Part shown: positions 25,801-33,658 of the stretch, in pieces
Position numbering within the stretch: position 1 is the stretch's first letter
How the letters are laid out: each line of letters starts with the position of its first letter
Source of the DNA: Candidatus Sericytochromatia bacterium
GTDB lineage: Bacteria > Cyanobacteriota > Sericytochromatia > UBA7694
Assembly: GCA_018780035.1 (NCBI GenBank)
Contig: JADMKE010000005.1
Span: 100,854-164,853, forward strand
Direction of reading: 5' to 3'
DNA length: 64,000 nt
The notes under the pieces: model-generated
What the model saw: the letters and a program-made list of their open reading frames with translations, nothing else
What the model was told of the DNA's origin: nothing
The model's database searches: none
Translations under genes and position numbers: made by a program

Positions 25801-26472
25801 ATAATATTCAGAGAAGTCCGCATGGACCTCACGCCAGGTCTGGGCCAATTGCTCAGTTGTCTGCTCCGGCTCTGGCAGCAAACGCAGATCTGTTTGCCCC
25901 AGCAATGGCAGGGCCTGATTCAAGAGGCATTCGGGGCTCCAATTGGCCATCAAGATGGGCATTACCCGCTCAGGTTCAGCCAAGTACATCTGTTTTCGCC
26001 AAAAATCTTCAATCGCCTGACTGAGCAAAAGGCGCTGATCGGAAATCACGGCCATTTGTAAAGGCTGTGCACTGCGCAGGGGAAAACGGCTCAAGGCCCA
26101 TTGGCAAAAGGCATGAATCGTGGAAATGCGGGCCAGGTCCAGGTCTCTGAGGGCAACACGCAAGACCTGTTCAACCGCAGGCTCTGTGCGCAGGGGCAAA
26201 AGCCAAGCGCGCAAAAACGGGTCGGCACTTTCGCCACTGACCAGACAGGCCAGGGCCTCTTTCAGGCGCAAACGCAAACGGGTGAGCAATTCTTGGGTGG
26301 CCGCTTCGGTAAAGGTCACAATTAAAATGGCTTCAATCTTCAATTGGCGCTCAACCAAGAGGCGCAGACAGAGATTGACCAGGGTATATGTTTTGCCCGT
26401 GCCCGCACTGGCTTCGATCATCTGCCGCCCCGTTAGGGCAGCCGAGAGCAAGTCAAAAGCAGTCTGACTCAT
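22816..26472 (-). CDS. recB: Exodeoxyribonuclease V beta subunit RecB
   Basis: 1218 residues; its ATG overlaps the recC stop and its stop overlaps the recD start, four bases each. It combines a UvrD-type 3'-5' helicase with the complex's nuclease. Motif I 'ASAGTGKTYT' (~21-30), 'ILIVTFTEAATQEL', 'ISTIHAFCQWAL', 'VALIDEFQDTD', 'LFLIGDPKQAIYGFRGAD', 'VQILTIHRSKGLEFPVVF' and 'LRLAYVALTRAR' are all present. The C-terminal nuclease has the metal-binding Asp in 'GVIDLVCEHQGRYYVVDYKSNWL' with DYK intact. The length is typical and the enzyme looks complete. Confidence 0.96.
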   Translation of the reverse strand: MSQTAFDLLSAALTGRQMIEASAGTGKTYTLVNLCLRLLVERQLKIEAILIVTFTEAATQELLTRLRLRLKEALACLVSGESADPFLRAWLLPLRTEPAVEQVLRVALRDLDLARISTIHAFCQWALSRFPLRSAQPLQMAVISDQRLLLSQAIEDFWRKQMYLAEPERVMPILMANWSPECLLNQALPLLGQTDLRLLPEPEQTTEQLAQTWREVHADFSEYYAQAQALWHRERSEILAEAAQFKGKSFQLRHLEGRASALDGYFAEPEPHLPSDSDKLNYFARDVIAAQQTTFQPSHVFFEMVEALRASALVWDEVAQACRQRWLFQFAQAVRAQLQRGKKARQQLSFDDLLSHLHQALVDPIQGKALAQALREEIPVALIDEFQDTDGLQAAIFNLIYPDSNADGPLFLIGDPKQAIYGFRGADIQTYLKMREDLPSASVHSLNTNFRSQAGLLSALETLFDCEQPFADPAIDFVSVAAGSSPEEWQVPPAKASEDAPLEIAWIPTLPDQKPWSKEKLSALLPGAVARAVRETLQAGYRLRDGQGKPLQLRPLQAQDVAVLVRTHAQGQDIREALQKEGIPCVLYAQESVFQTPEASALVVFLAAVLQPSSRSAVLQALASPLVGLSAHEIYLLQTESSHSDHSDGNDPRTQRQRWEYWLTHFHLARQNWLEHGFTRMWQEWVSSQGLYRRLLRQPEGERQVTHLRHLSELLQNYAQHHHPSLQALLTWLLREQQAGRLDQENLLLQLETDRQAVQILTIHRSKGLEFPVVFCPYLWDGKKIAAKAPLSARDPQTRQSLLDLGSEQLEQRALQRQQEALQEDLRLAYVALTRARYKVWLAWGWINQIDCAALGHLIPAGSGEALFQHLQAKADQSRGQWRIQTLEFQRGAQPARPGPEQPEPLYLQAPPRIPPAHLARSFSSLQAQFEAGVEAGLLLPVLNLEQQDEAEPEGAPDLLTGSGLPSTAPSSEGPLMDFPRGGRHGTFLHLLLETLLPQSALAQAQSLSEAVKTALARHGYGPEWQTPVADALTQIWQTPLFAAQDAAGFALQDLSPAKRLHEWAFQFPIAQPLRSQALMQVLQSVPRWAHLPDLLDRPLRGQFKGVIDLVCEHQGRYYVVDYKSNWLGNRYSDYRAEALEVALVQHLYPLQYHLYLVALHRYLRYRLPDYVPERHLGGALVLFLRGMTPDLPGNGVCFEAPDPALILTLSELFGAET

Positions 26473-29400
26473 GGCAGGGCCCCTTTTGCTGTGAGTTCAG
26501 CCAAATCTGCCAAAGCCCCCAGCGGTCTTTCTTGCAAATAGGCTTCCAGGGGCAGGTAGAGTTTGAGCGCGGTCTCTGCACAGGCGGGGGCCTGAATCCA
26601 ATCGGGGGGCAAGCAGAGGGCATATTCGGCATTTTCAGACTCCCCGCCAAAGGCATGCCCCCCCCACCAACGGCCCTCTGCCGCTGCCTGGGCTTTTTCT
26701 GGGCCTTTGTCTCGGGCGGCAAACCAGGCCCAGGCACTCTCCAAGGCCACCGGCAGGGGCAATTGCAGACCCTGTTCGTAGAGCTGTAGGTACTGCGTTA
26801 ATAAATAGGCCGACTCAGGCACAGGGGCATAAGACAGATGCTGGGCTTGGCCTTTGCTCAGACCAATCTGGGCCACCGAGCAGCGCTGCCCCAGGGCCCC
26901 CAGCAGCAAATGATAAAGCCAGATTTGCAGCCGGTCAGCGGCTTTGATCCCCGAAAGCCGGGTGATCATCACGCCCCTTTCAAACAGGGGAGCCAATTCC
27001 CCTTGCAGGATCCAACGTCCCAAGGGCAATTCAAAGCCCAAAGCAGGCTGGGGAGCCCCCGTCAAACGCTGAAGCTGTCTCGCCAGGGGATCGACTTCGG
27101 TTTGAATTTGGGTACAAATGCGCGCTCCAGCCAGTCCCAAGGGCAGGTGATGACTGGCCCGCAGGCGTTCAAAAAAGGCTGCCGAGGGCAGCCCTTGCAA
27201 ACACCAATCAAGATAGTCTTCGCGCAATTGCCAGATCTCCAGGGCATTGAGTTGAAAACGCTCATTTTGCACTGGGGGGGTATTCTGCCAGTGTGAGGGC
27301 CCCAGAGATAACCCAAGGCGCTGCTTTAAAAAAGCCCGTGCAGGCTGTTTAAAAAAGGCCAGCAGGGCTTGCCAATTCAGGGGTATGGGCGCATCTGGCG
27401 CAGAAAGAGCGGGCAAGGGCCCAGAGATAAAGAGCTGAGACTGACGGGGCCCGATCAGGGCCTGGGCTTCTTCAAAGGCTCTCTGCGACCACGAACGCAC
27501 GGGGCAAGGAGAGGTCTGAAAATAGCCCGCCGCAAAGGGGTGCCGCGGATGAACAAAGACCGGCAGGGGAGCCGTCCGTAAAGCCTGTACGGCATCTTGC
27601 AATTCAGGAATCAGCACCGAAGGGGGCAATTCCAGATTGTCGCGCACGCGCCGCCCGGTATAACTTAAATAGAGGCGTTCACGGGCCGAGAGCAAAGTCT
27701 GCAAAAACAGATGCCGATCCCCTTGGCGCAACGAAGGGTCTCCCAAGCGGGGAGCTTCCGCAAGCAGATCCAATTCGTGGGGCCGCTCTGCGCGGGGCAA
27801 AACCCCACTGTTGAGTCCCAAAAAACAGATCACGCGATACGGCACCCCTTGCAATTGGGCGGGGGTGGCAAAGGTGAGCAAACCTGGGGAAATTTCGCGA
27901 AAGCGGGGCGCGTTCCAGACCTTTTCGAGGGCGCCGCGCACCTGTCCCAAAGAAAGGGTCTCCGGGGTCTTGCCCGCTAAATGCTGCAAATCCGCCATTT
28001 GGGCCAAAAGCAGGTGCCAATCGTCGAGGTCTGCACTTTGGGGCTTCAAGAGACTTTCGGCCAAATGGGGCAAGAGCTGGGCCCAGCGTTCAGGGGGATG
28101 AGCGGTATTTAAGCGCCTGTAGGCCTGTTCCAAACTTTGAAAAAAGTCCAATAATTGGCCCAAAAGTTGCACCGAGTGGCCTTCCATGGCCGAATAGGGC
28201 AAAAGCCCCGCAAAGGGAGCCTGCCCTTCGTCATGCAGGGCAAAGCCCAACAAAAGCCGTTTGAGCCCCTGATGCCAGCTGTTTTCTTCAAAGCGCGGCA
28301 ATGTAAGCTGCTGTCGGTGCTCTGCGTCCAAACCCCAGCGAATCTCAACCGCTTCCAGCCACAGACTGATCTGGGCCAGGGCATCGGCATCAAAACCAAA
28401 ACGCCGGGCCACCGGGCCCTGTTCCAAAAAAGCCATGACTTCATCACGGCTCAAACGGCTGCCACTCAGTTCAAACAGGCTGCGCAGGGCCAGCAATTCA
28501 GGGCTGCGCAATGAATCAGGCGGCACAATCCGAAAAGGCAAGCGTTCGGCACTGCCCAAAGGGCGATAAAAGACCCCTTCTATCAAAGGGGCATAGGTAT
28601 CCAAATCGGGCACCAAAACCGCAATCTCTCCAGGCAGCAGATCGGGCAGGGCTTCAAAACAGCCCAATAAATAATTGTGTAAGACTTCCAGCTCCCGCAA
28701 GGGGCCATGGGTGATATGGATTTGCACAGAGTCTTGATCGTCTAAAACAGAGAGGGCCACAGGCAAAGAGGCACTTTCTGGCTGCCCCAAAGCCAGCTGC
28801 AAGGCCTGCAAGAGGTTCTGAGCAGCTGGTTCTGGGGCTAAAGCTGTTGTTTTTAGACCTTGCACAGTCCAACCCCGATCCTGAATTAGGCGCCTTTGGC
28901 TGCGATAGATCTCAGCACAGCCCAGCCAAAGGGGATTGGCAGCCAGATCCAAGTCTAAGCGGGGCAACTGCAGCGGCTGAGTCAAATACAAGCGGGTGGG
29001 GATATGCCGGGCCAAGGCTCCCAGCAGGTCGAGATAAAACGGCGGCAAATCGTCCACCGCAAAGAGCGTGAGGCGTTTAGGCCAGTGCCCAGCCAAACAT
29101 TCAAACACATCGCTCCCGAGCCGAGCGCTGAGAGGAGGAGCTTGATTCAGGCGTTTTAATATCTCGGCCTGCAGGGCGGCCCTGTGAAAATCCCCCGCCC
29201 CGGTCAGCTGACAGAGAAAATGCCAAACCACAGCGGGCCAATGCGGTTCCGGGGCCTGGCTCCAGGCCCGCAAGCGTTCAGGGCGATACAGGCTGAGCAA
29301 TTCCAATTGCTCGGCCAAGACCTGCACCAATTGCATGCGGGCCGAAGACCCCCCATAACGTTCCAGCCAGCCCTGCATCAGGGCCAGTTCAGGTTCTGCC

Positions 29401-29744
29401 AAGAGGGTGTCTATATGGGCCAAAAGCAGCCACAGGCATTCGGAATAGTCCAAACGCGGGGCTGAGACATCGGGCAAAACCTGCAGGGCCAATTCCCAGA
29501 GCAGGTCTGCAGGCAAGCCCACCTGAGCGTGGCTCCAGATCCCCATTTTCTCTGAGAGAAAGCCTGTCAACCAGGTTTTCATGCCCCCATGAGGCAGAAT
29601 CAGCCACTCAGGCGCAAAAGGATCAGCCAATGGTGCATTTAAAAGCGTCTGGGCCAAATCGTCGGCCAGTGCTTCCAAGCGCGGATGAGAAATGATCTGC
29701 AGCTGCAAAGGCTTAGAGATCAAAGAGCGGGGTATTTTCGCCAC
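26469..29744 (-). CDS. recC: Exodeoxyribonuclease V gamma subunit RecC
   Basis: 1091 residues from a GTG at 29744, which places the start inside the lysA 3' end. The conserved N-terminus 'ISHPRLEALADDLAQ' begins ~15 residues in, so a nearby TTG could be the true start. RecC holds the inactive helicase-like domains that recognise Chi and split the strands. Family features are 'LILPHGGMKTWLTGFLSEKMGIWSHAQVGLPADLLW', 'IAVLVPDLDTYAPLI' and 'LCFLGLNSGVLPR'-like blocks ('VICFLGLNSGVLPRAE'). The order recC-recB-recD with four-base overlaps indicates a tightly coupled operon. The Chi sequence cannot be read from here. Confidence 0.93.
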   Translation of the reverse strand: MAKIPRSLISKPLQLQIISHPRLEALADDLAQTLLNAPLADPFAPEWLILPHGGMKTWLTGFLSEKMGIWSHAQVGLPADLLWELALQVLPDVSAPRLDYSECLWLLLAHIDTLLAEPELALMQGWLERYGGSSARMQLVQVLAEQLELLSLYRPERLRAWSQAPEPHWPAVVWHFLCQLTGAGDFHRAALQAEILKRLNQAPPLSARLGSDVFECLAGHWPKRLTLFAVDDLPPFYLDLLGALARHIPTRLYLTQPLQLPRLDLDLAANPLWLGCAEIYRSQRRLIQDRGWTVQGLKTTALAPEPAAQNLLQALQLALGQPESASLPVALSVLDDQDSVQIHITHGPLRELEVLHNYLLGCFEALPDLLPGEIAVLVPDLDTYAPLIEGVFYRPLGSAERLPFRIVPPDSLRSPELLALRSLFELSGSRLSRDEVMAFLEQGPVARRFGFDADALAQISLWLEAVEIRWGLDAEHRQQLTLPRFEENSWHQGLKRLLLGFALHDEGQAPFAGLLPYSAMEGHSVQLLGQLLDFFQSLEQAYRRLNTAHPPERWAQLLPHLAESLLKPQSADLDDWHLLLAQMADLQHLAGKTPETLSLGQVRGALEKVWNAPRFREISPGLLTFATPAQLQGVPYRVICFLGLNSGVLPRAERPHELDLLAEAPRLGDPSLRQGDRHLFLQTLLSARERLYLSYTGRRVRDNLELPPSVLIPELQDAVQALRTAPLPVFVHPRHPFAAGYFQTSPCPVRSWSQRAFEEAQALIGPRQSQLFISGPLPALSAPDAPIPLNWQALLAFFKQPARAFLKQRLGLSLGPSHWQNTPPVQNERFQLNALEIWQLREDYLDWCLQGLPSAAFFERLRASHHLPLGLAGARICTQIQTEVDPLARQLQRLTGAPQPALGFELPLGRWILQGELAPLFERGVMITRLSGIKAADRLQIWLYHLLLGALGQRCSVAQIGLSKGQAQHLSYAPVPESAYLLTQYLQLYEQGLQLPLPVALESAWAWFAARDKGPEKAQAAAEGRWWGGHAFGGESENAEYALCLPPDWIQAPACAETALKLYLPLEAYLQERPLGALADLAELTAKGALP

Positions 29745-30972
29745 GGCTCAATTCTGAGTAGCTCTCCCGCTCGCGAATCACCGCAAACGCGGCCCCTTTC
29801 ACCAGCACTTCTGCGGGACGGGGATAGGAGTTGTACTGAGAGGCCATGCTATAACCGTAGGCCCCACTGCTCATCACGGCCAGCAAATCGCCCGGTTCCA
29901 CCGGGGACAATTCGCGGTCGAGGGCAAAGAAATCGCCGCTTTCACAAATCGGGCCGACCACATCCACCACCCAGGGCTGCCCTGCGCGCTTTTTGACGGG
30001 CTGAATTGCCTGCCAGGCCTGATAAAGCGCTGGGCGAATCAAATGGTTCATGCCTGAATCGACAATTACAAAGGTCTTTTCTTCGTGGCGCTTGAGGTAT
30101 TGCACCTCGGTCAGAAGCAAACCTGCGTTGCCCACCAGCACACGGCCCGGTTCAAAGATCAGGGTACAGTCCAGGCCCTCGGTCTCCTCGCGAATGCGCG
30201 CTGCATATTCATCGGGGTGCGGGGGTGTTTCATCCTGATAGGGAATGCCCAAGCCACCCCCCAAATCGAGATAGCGAATCGGCAATTGGTACTGGCTGCG
30301 CAAATCGTGAATCAGCTCCTTGAGTTTGTGCAGGGCATCGACAAAGGGGTCGAGTTCGGTGATCTGCGAGCCAATGTGGCAGTCCACACCATGTACGGCG
30401 ATATGGGAGAGGGTTTTGGCCTTTTCAAACAGGCGCAGGGCATCGTTGATGGCGATCCCAAATTTGCTCTTTTTGAGGCCCGTGGCAATATACGGATGGG
30501 TCTTGGGATCAATATCTGGGTTCACCCGCAGGGCCACACGGGCCTTGATACCCTGTTGGGAGGCCACGTGCTGAATCCGCTCCAACTCGCCTTCGGACTC
30601 CACATTAAACATCAGAATATCTGCCTGCAGGGCCATGGCAATTTCGGCCTCGGTTTTGCCAACGCCGGAAAAGACGATTTTTTGGGGAGCCGCTCCCGCT
30701 TGCATGGCCCGGTACAATTCTCCGCCAGAGACAATGTCGAGGCCCCCACCGCGCTGCAAGAAAATCTGTAAGATGGAGCGGTTGGAATTGGCCTTCATCG
30801 AATAACAGATCAAATGGGGAATGCCGTCAAGGGCCTGGGCAAAGACATTAAAATGGCGCTCCAGGGTGCGATGACTGTAGACATAACAAGGTGTGCCGAC
30901 CTTTTGAGCGATTTCGCTTAAGGCCACTTCTTCACAATACAATTCCCCGTGCTGAGTTTCAAAATAATGAAT
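29713..30972 (-). CDS. lysA: Diaminopimelate decarboxylase, probable ATT start
   Basis: About 419 residues if translation begins at ATT 30972. LysA makes L-lysine from meso-diaminopimelate, the last step of lysine synthesis, using PLP. Lys60 in 'ICYSMKANSNR' binds PLP; 'HGVDCHIGSQI', the glycine loop 'LDLGGGLGIPY', 'FEPGRVLVG' and 'GPICESGDFF' with the active-site Cys are present. No ATG or GTG exists near the N-terminus. A TTG at 30942 lies only two bases from GGGGA and would cut the usual 'HYFETQHGELYCE' beginning. An ATT ten codons upstream has GAAGGAG eight bases before it. The 3' end overlaps recC by 32 bases. Confidence 0.93.
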   Translation of the reverse strand: MHYFETQHGELYCEEVALSEIAQKVGTPCYVYSHRTLERHFNVFAQALDGIPHLICYSMKANSNRSILQIFLQRGGGLDIVSGGELYRAMQAGAAPQKIVFSGVGKTEAEIAMALQADILMFNVESEGELERIQHVASQQGIKARVALRVNPDIDPKTHPYIATGLKKSKFGIAINDALRLFEKAKTLSHIAVHGVDCHIGSQITELDPFVDALHKLKELIHDLRSQYQLPIRYLDLGGGLGIPYQDETPPHPDEYAARIREETEGLDCTLIFEPGRVLVGNAGLLLTEVQYLKRHEEKTFVIVDSGMNHLIRPALYQAWQAIQPVKKRAGQPWVVDVVGPICESGDFFALDRELSPVEPGDLLAVMSSGAYGYSMASQYNSYPRPAEVLVKGAAFAVIRERESYSELSRGENTPLFDL

Positions 30973-30987
30973 CGTCCGAACTCCTTC
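30970..30987 (-). promoter_or_regulatory. Shine-Dalgarno and ATT start of lysA
   Basis: On the minus strand GAAGGAG (30981-30987) is followed after eight bases by ATT (30970-30972), which continues in frame as CAT TAT TTT GAA into the lysA N-terminus. Spacing is ideal and no ATG, GTG or TTG lies between the site and the TTG at 30942. Confidence 0.65.
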
Positions 30988-31028
30988 AAAAAAGATCAGT
31001 TTTTTTTAAATTTTTTTTGTCTGGCTAG

Positions 31029-31050
31029 ATTGTAACACGCAAGATACAAT
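31029..31050. promoter_or_regulatory. Dyad in the lysA/EF-hand divergent promoter region
   Basis: ATTGTA (31029-31034) and TACAAT (31045-31050) form a 6-bp inverted repeat with ten bases between. On the minus strand TGTTACAAT also looks like an extended -10 for lysA. It may be an operator or simply two promoter elements. Confidence 0.35.
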
Positions 31051-31122
31051 GTTATGATTTCTATAAGAAAGTTAAGTAAAGATTAACAAAGATTAAATCC
31101 AGTTAAATGAGGTTAAGAAAAT

Positions 31123-31647
31123 ATGTACGTTGGTTTAACTCCTTATCACGCCCGCATGGTTGCCAATAATGTGGATTATAACTGGAATGGCCGCATCGAC
31201 AACCGCGAACTGGACTTTAAAAATGGCGCCAAACGCCTTGTAGATACCGATCGCAATGGCAATGTCAGCACCGAAGAGCTGGCCCAGTCGCTGATGCGTG
31301 GCGATATTTATATCTCCAACGACCGCAAAGCTTATCCCGCTTATTATAGCCGCCCTGGTTTTGGCCAACCTGGCTACACCAATCCCGGTTATGGTTATGG
31401 CCGCCCTGGCTATGGTGGTTTCCCTCCCCATCCCCGTTATCCCGGTAGCTACGCCCCTTATCCCCAGGCGCCCGGCTATCCCTACCAGAACCGCAATATC
31501 TCTTCGGGTGAAAATGCCGCGATCAGCACCGTTGTTGGCGCTGGTGTGGGTGCCGGTGTCGGTTATGCCGTCAGTGGTCCTGTCGGCGTCGCTCCCGGAG
31601 CTGCCATCGGCGGCATCATTGGCCTGATAGGCAGCCTTTTCGATTAA
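31123..31647 (+). CDS. EF-hand protein with Tyr/Pro/Gly region and glycine-zipper tail
   Basis: 174 residues, ATG 31123 with GAGGT upstream. Two EF-hand loops (DYNWNGRIDNRE, DTDRNGNVSTEE) are followed by a Pro/Tyr/Gly-rich segment (residues ~70-125) with repeated PGYG/RPGYGG units. The C-terminus is a glycine-zipper segment 'VVGAGVGAGVGYAVSGPVGVAPGAAIGGIIGLIG' that could insert in a membrane. There is no signal peptide. Calcium-binding head plus membrane-active tail suggests a surface or envelope protein, but the function is unknown. A strong terminator follows. Confidence 0.8.
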   Translation: MYVGLTPYHARMVANNVDYNWNGRIDNRELDFKNGAKRLVDTDRNGNVSTEELAQSLMRGDIYISNDRKAYPAYYSRPGFGQPGYTNPGYGYGRPGYGGFPPHPRYPGSYAPYPQAPGYPYQNRNISSGENAAISTVVGAGVGAGVGYAVSGPVGVAPGAAIGGIIGLIGSLFD

Positions 31648-31673
31648 TTTAAACCGTTTTTTTTAACCTCCCC

Positions 31674-31702
31674 GGCCTCTTTAATATAAAGAGGCCTTTT
31701 TT
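31674..31702 (+). terminator. Rho-independent terminator of the 31123-31647 gene
   Basis: Perfect 10-bp stem GGCCTCTTTA (31674-31683) / TAAAGAGGCC (31687-31696), three-base loop, then six T (31697-31702). Confidence 0.9.
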
Positions 31703-31735
31703 CATGGCTTAAAAAGTTGAATTAAGCCCCATGAG

Positions 31736-31764
31736 AAAAAGCCCCGGTTCTAGCCAACCGGGGC
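31736..31764 (-). terminator. Rho-independent terminator of the TPR gene at 31796
   Basis: 9-bp stem GCCCCGGTT (31741-31749) / AACCGGGGC (31756-31764) with a six-base loop. On the minus strand it is followed by TTTTT (31736-31740). Confidence 0.9.
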
Positions 31765-31795
31765 CTTAGAGCGAATCAGGACTAAAAACAATTTT

Positions 31796-32383
31796 TCAGG
31801 CAACCGCTGTGCGGTCCTCAATCCGTTGCGAGAGATCGCGATTGAGGGGGTCGAGCCCCTTGGCCACTTCAAACATCTCTGAAGCGGAGGACTCATCACC
31901 CATTTTTTGATAGGCGCAGGCCAAGTTATAGGCCAAAACCGGCGATTTTTTATCGTAATCACAGGCCGCTTCATAAAAGAGTGCTGCGGCCGCATAGTCG
32001 CCATCCTGATAGGCCGCTTGGCCTTCTTCAGACAGCATCTTGGCTGCACCCAAATGGGCAGGGTTATCGGTTTCAAGGGCCACAGCTTGAGCGGCTTGTG
32101 TTCCTTGCGCGGCTTTGGTTTTGCCTGTTTCAGTCAAACGCGAACCAAAGCTGATGTCTTTTTCCGCAAAGGCATAGACCCGAGAACCCGCATCGCTGAC
32201 ATCAGTGGTGTCGGCAAGAGGCGCCTCGGGAGCAGCAGGAGCCTGAACCGCAGGGGTCTCTGGGGCTGTTTCTGGGGCAGAGGCAGGCGTGGCAGAGGCA
32301 GGAGTAGCCGGGGCTGCAGGCTGCAGACCGCTCTTTTGATAGTGATTATCAAATGGGGTATTTGTGTTTACATTCAAACTCAT
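31796..32383 (-). CDS. TPR-containing protein with Pro/Ala-rich N-terminus
   Basis: 195 residues, ATG at 32381-32383 with AAAGGA upstream. It begins MSLNVNTNTPFDNHY, without signal peptide. Residues ~20-70 are Ala/Pro/Glu-rich. The C-terminal ~85 residues hold two TPR-like repeats: 'AAKMLSEEGQAAYQDGDYAAAALFYEAAC' and 'PVLAYNLACAYQKMGDESSASEMFEVAKGLDP'. TPRs mediate protein-protein contacts; the partner is unknown. It shares its N-terminal style with the genes at 32939, 4447 and 39362. Confidence 0.8.
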   Translation of the reverse strand: MSLNVNTNTPFDNHYQKSGLQPAAPATPASATPASAPETAPETPAVQAPAAPEAPLADTTDVSDAGSRVYAFAEKDISFGSRLTETGKTKAAQGTQAAQAVALETDNPAHLGAAKMLSEEGQAAYQDGDYAAAALFYEAACDYDKKSPVLAYNLACAYQKMGDESSASEMFEVAKGLDPLNRDLSQRIEDRTAVA

Positions 32384-32498
32384 AACAGCATTCCTTTGAT
32401 GCGAATAAATCGCTTTACCTCTGTTTGTCTCTGAGGATGATATACCCAGGCCATTTTATTTTTATGCAATGCTCGGGGTCTTTCAGAGAAAAATTTGT

Positions 32499-32672
32499 TT
32501 AATTGCGCTCCGGAGATTGTCCACGAACATCGCTTACTGCATTTGCGGGGCTGAGCAGGGTATCCAAACAACGCGAGAGCGGCAACGCGGGATTTTTTTT
32601 GCGAAAGGAACGAAATTCCTGAATAAAACTTTTATAGTCTGCGGACTGAACTTTGTTTTTGGTTTGCAACAT
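32499..32672 (-). CDS. Small hypothetical protein (57 residues)
   Basis: A short minus-strand gene: ATG at 32670-32672 with AAGGAG nine bases upstream, and TAA at 32499-32501. The protein is basic at the start (MLQTKNKVQSADYKSF...), with 'FIQEFRSFRKKNPALPLSRCLDTLL', and has one cysteine. It lies between the TPR gene and the EF-hand gene at 32939. No family is recognised; the strong ribosome site is the main support. Confidence 0.55.
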   Translation of the reverse strand: MLQTKNKVQSADYKSFIQEFRSFRKKNPALPLSRCLDTLLSPANAVSDVRGQSPERN

Positions 32673-32938
32673 AGTGTAAAGCTCCTTCTGGTGTTAAAAA
32701 CCGCTAGTCATCGTACCACGATTCTTGTGTAAATTGACGTGAGAAATGACCAATTAGATTATCCTAGCAAGAACAATCAGAGACTTGTTTTAAGCCTGAG
32801 CAAGCATTTCAAGATTTAAACAAATATAATAAAAAATTTATTTTATGTTAACTCAGGCTTAATTTTAGAGGCGTCAGTTTCAGGGGGGCAGCGGGGATAG
32901 ATAAAACAAGTAAGATTTAATTTTTTGAGGTATCTGCC

Positions 32939-33547
32939 ATGAGCTTCTCGATCTCGAACAATCCCATCGCCAAATTTTTTGGCTCTGCAGGCGCGTCAGT
33001 CACCCCTTCGGCCACCACAGCACCCGCCCCCAGCACCCCGACCATGCCCAGTGACAGTGTCCAGCTCTCAAATGCCTCCACCCAACCGATGGAAGCCGGT
33101 TTTTTCAAAAAGGTCGGCGATGTCTTTGGGGAAACCTTCAGCGATCTGGCTTATAACATGAATATGGGTGAAACCTATCGCCTCGTCGATCGCGAGTTCC
33201 GCCAAGTGGATATCAACCAAGACGGGCAATTGAACCACGGCGAATTTACGGTAGCAACCCTCAATCCCTTTGAATTTCAAAATGCCGATCGCAATTACGA
33301 TGGCCGTGTGACCATGAATGAATACGCCAAATACCGCAAAGAGCGTCTTGAAGTGACCTTCAAACAAAAAGACGCCAACGCTGATCGCTTTTTAAACGTA
33401 ACCGAAATCGGCGCTGTGGGCCGCTATTACCTCGCCAACCGCGATCCCCGTGTGGATTCCAACGGCGATGGCCTGATGAACAAACGTGAATATGTGCGTG
33501 CTCAGCTCACCCTCGGTATCAGCATCCGCGATATTCTCGGCTTCTAA
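32939..33547 (+). CDS. EF-hand protein, cytosolic-type N-terminus
   Basis: 202 residues, ATG 32939 with GAGG upstream. It starts MSFSISNNPIAKFF and has a Ser/Pro/Thr-rich stretch (~20-45) without signal peptide. Four EF-hand-like loops follow: DINQDGQLNHGE, DRNYDGRVTMNE, DANADRFLNVTE and DSNGDGLMNKRE. The third departs from consensus at positions 5-6. The C-terminus 'GISIRDILGF' is hydrophobic. It is probably a calcium-binding protein of the same lineage-specific set as 31123-31647. A strong terminator follows. Confidence 0.85.
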   Translation: MSFSISNNPIAKFFGSAGASVTPSATTAPAPSTPTMPSDSVQLSNASTQPMEAGFFKKVGDVFGETFSDLAYNMNMGETYRLVDREFRQVDINQDGQLNHGEFTVATLNPFEFQNADRNYDGRVTMNEYAKYRKERLEVTFKQKDANADRFLNVTEIGAVGRYYLANRDPRVDSNGDGLMNKREYVRAQLTLGISIRDILGF

Positions 33548-33580
33548 ATCTTACTTAACGTATTCTGGCAGATACAAACA

Positions 33581-33645
33581 AAGCCCCTGGTGAAATCACC
33601 AGGGGCTTTTTGCTGGGAGAGAAAGCCGTTAAAAGCCTTCTCTCC
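33581..33645 (+). terminator. Terminator region between convergent genes
   Basis: The main hairpin is AAGCCCCTGGTG (33581-33592) / CACCAGGGGCTT (33597-33608) with an AAAT loop and a T-run, a strong plus-strand terminator. A second hairpin (33616-33645; GGAGAGAAAGCC with a nearly complementary arm) lies next to it and probably serves the minus-strand SLH gene. Together they act in both directions. Confidence 0.85.
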
Positions 33646-33658
33646 TGGCCTTTAAAAT

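Noticed and set aside
30085..30771. Plus-strand open frame opposite lysA
   Set aside because: Long frames opposite conserved genes arise from codon bias; it has no ribosome site and no family signature.
30975..31122. Possible lysine riboswitch before lysA
   Set aside because: The leader is too short and AT-rich and shows none of the L-box helices.
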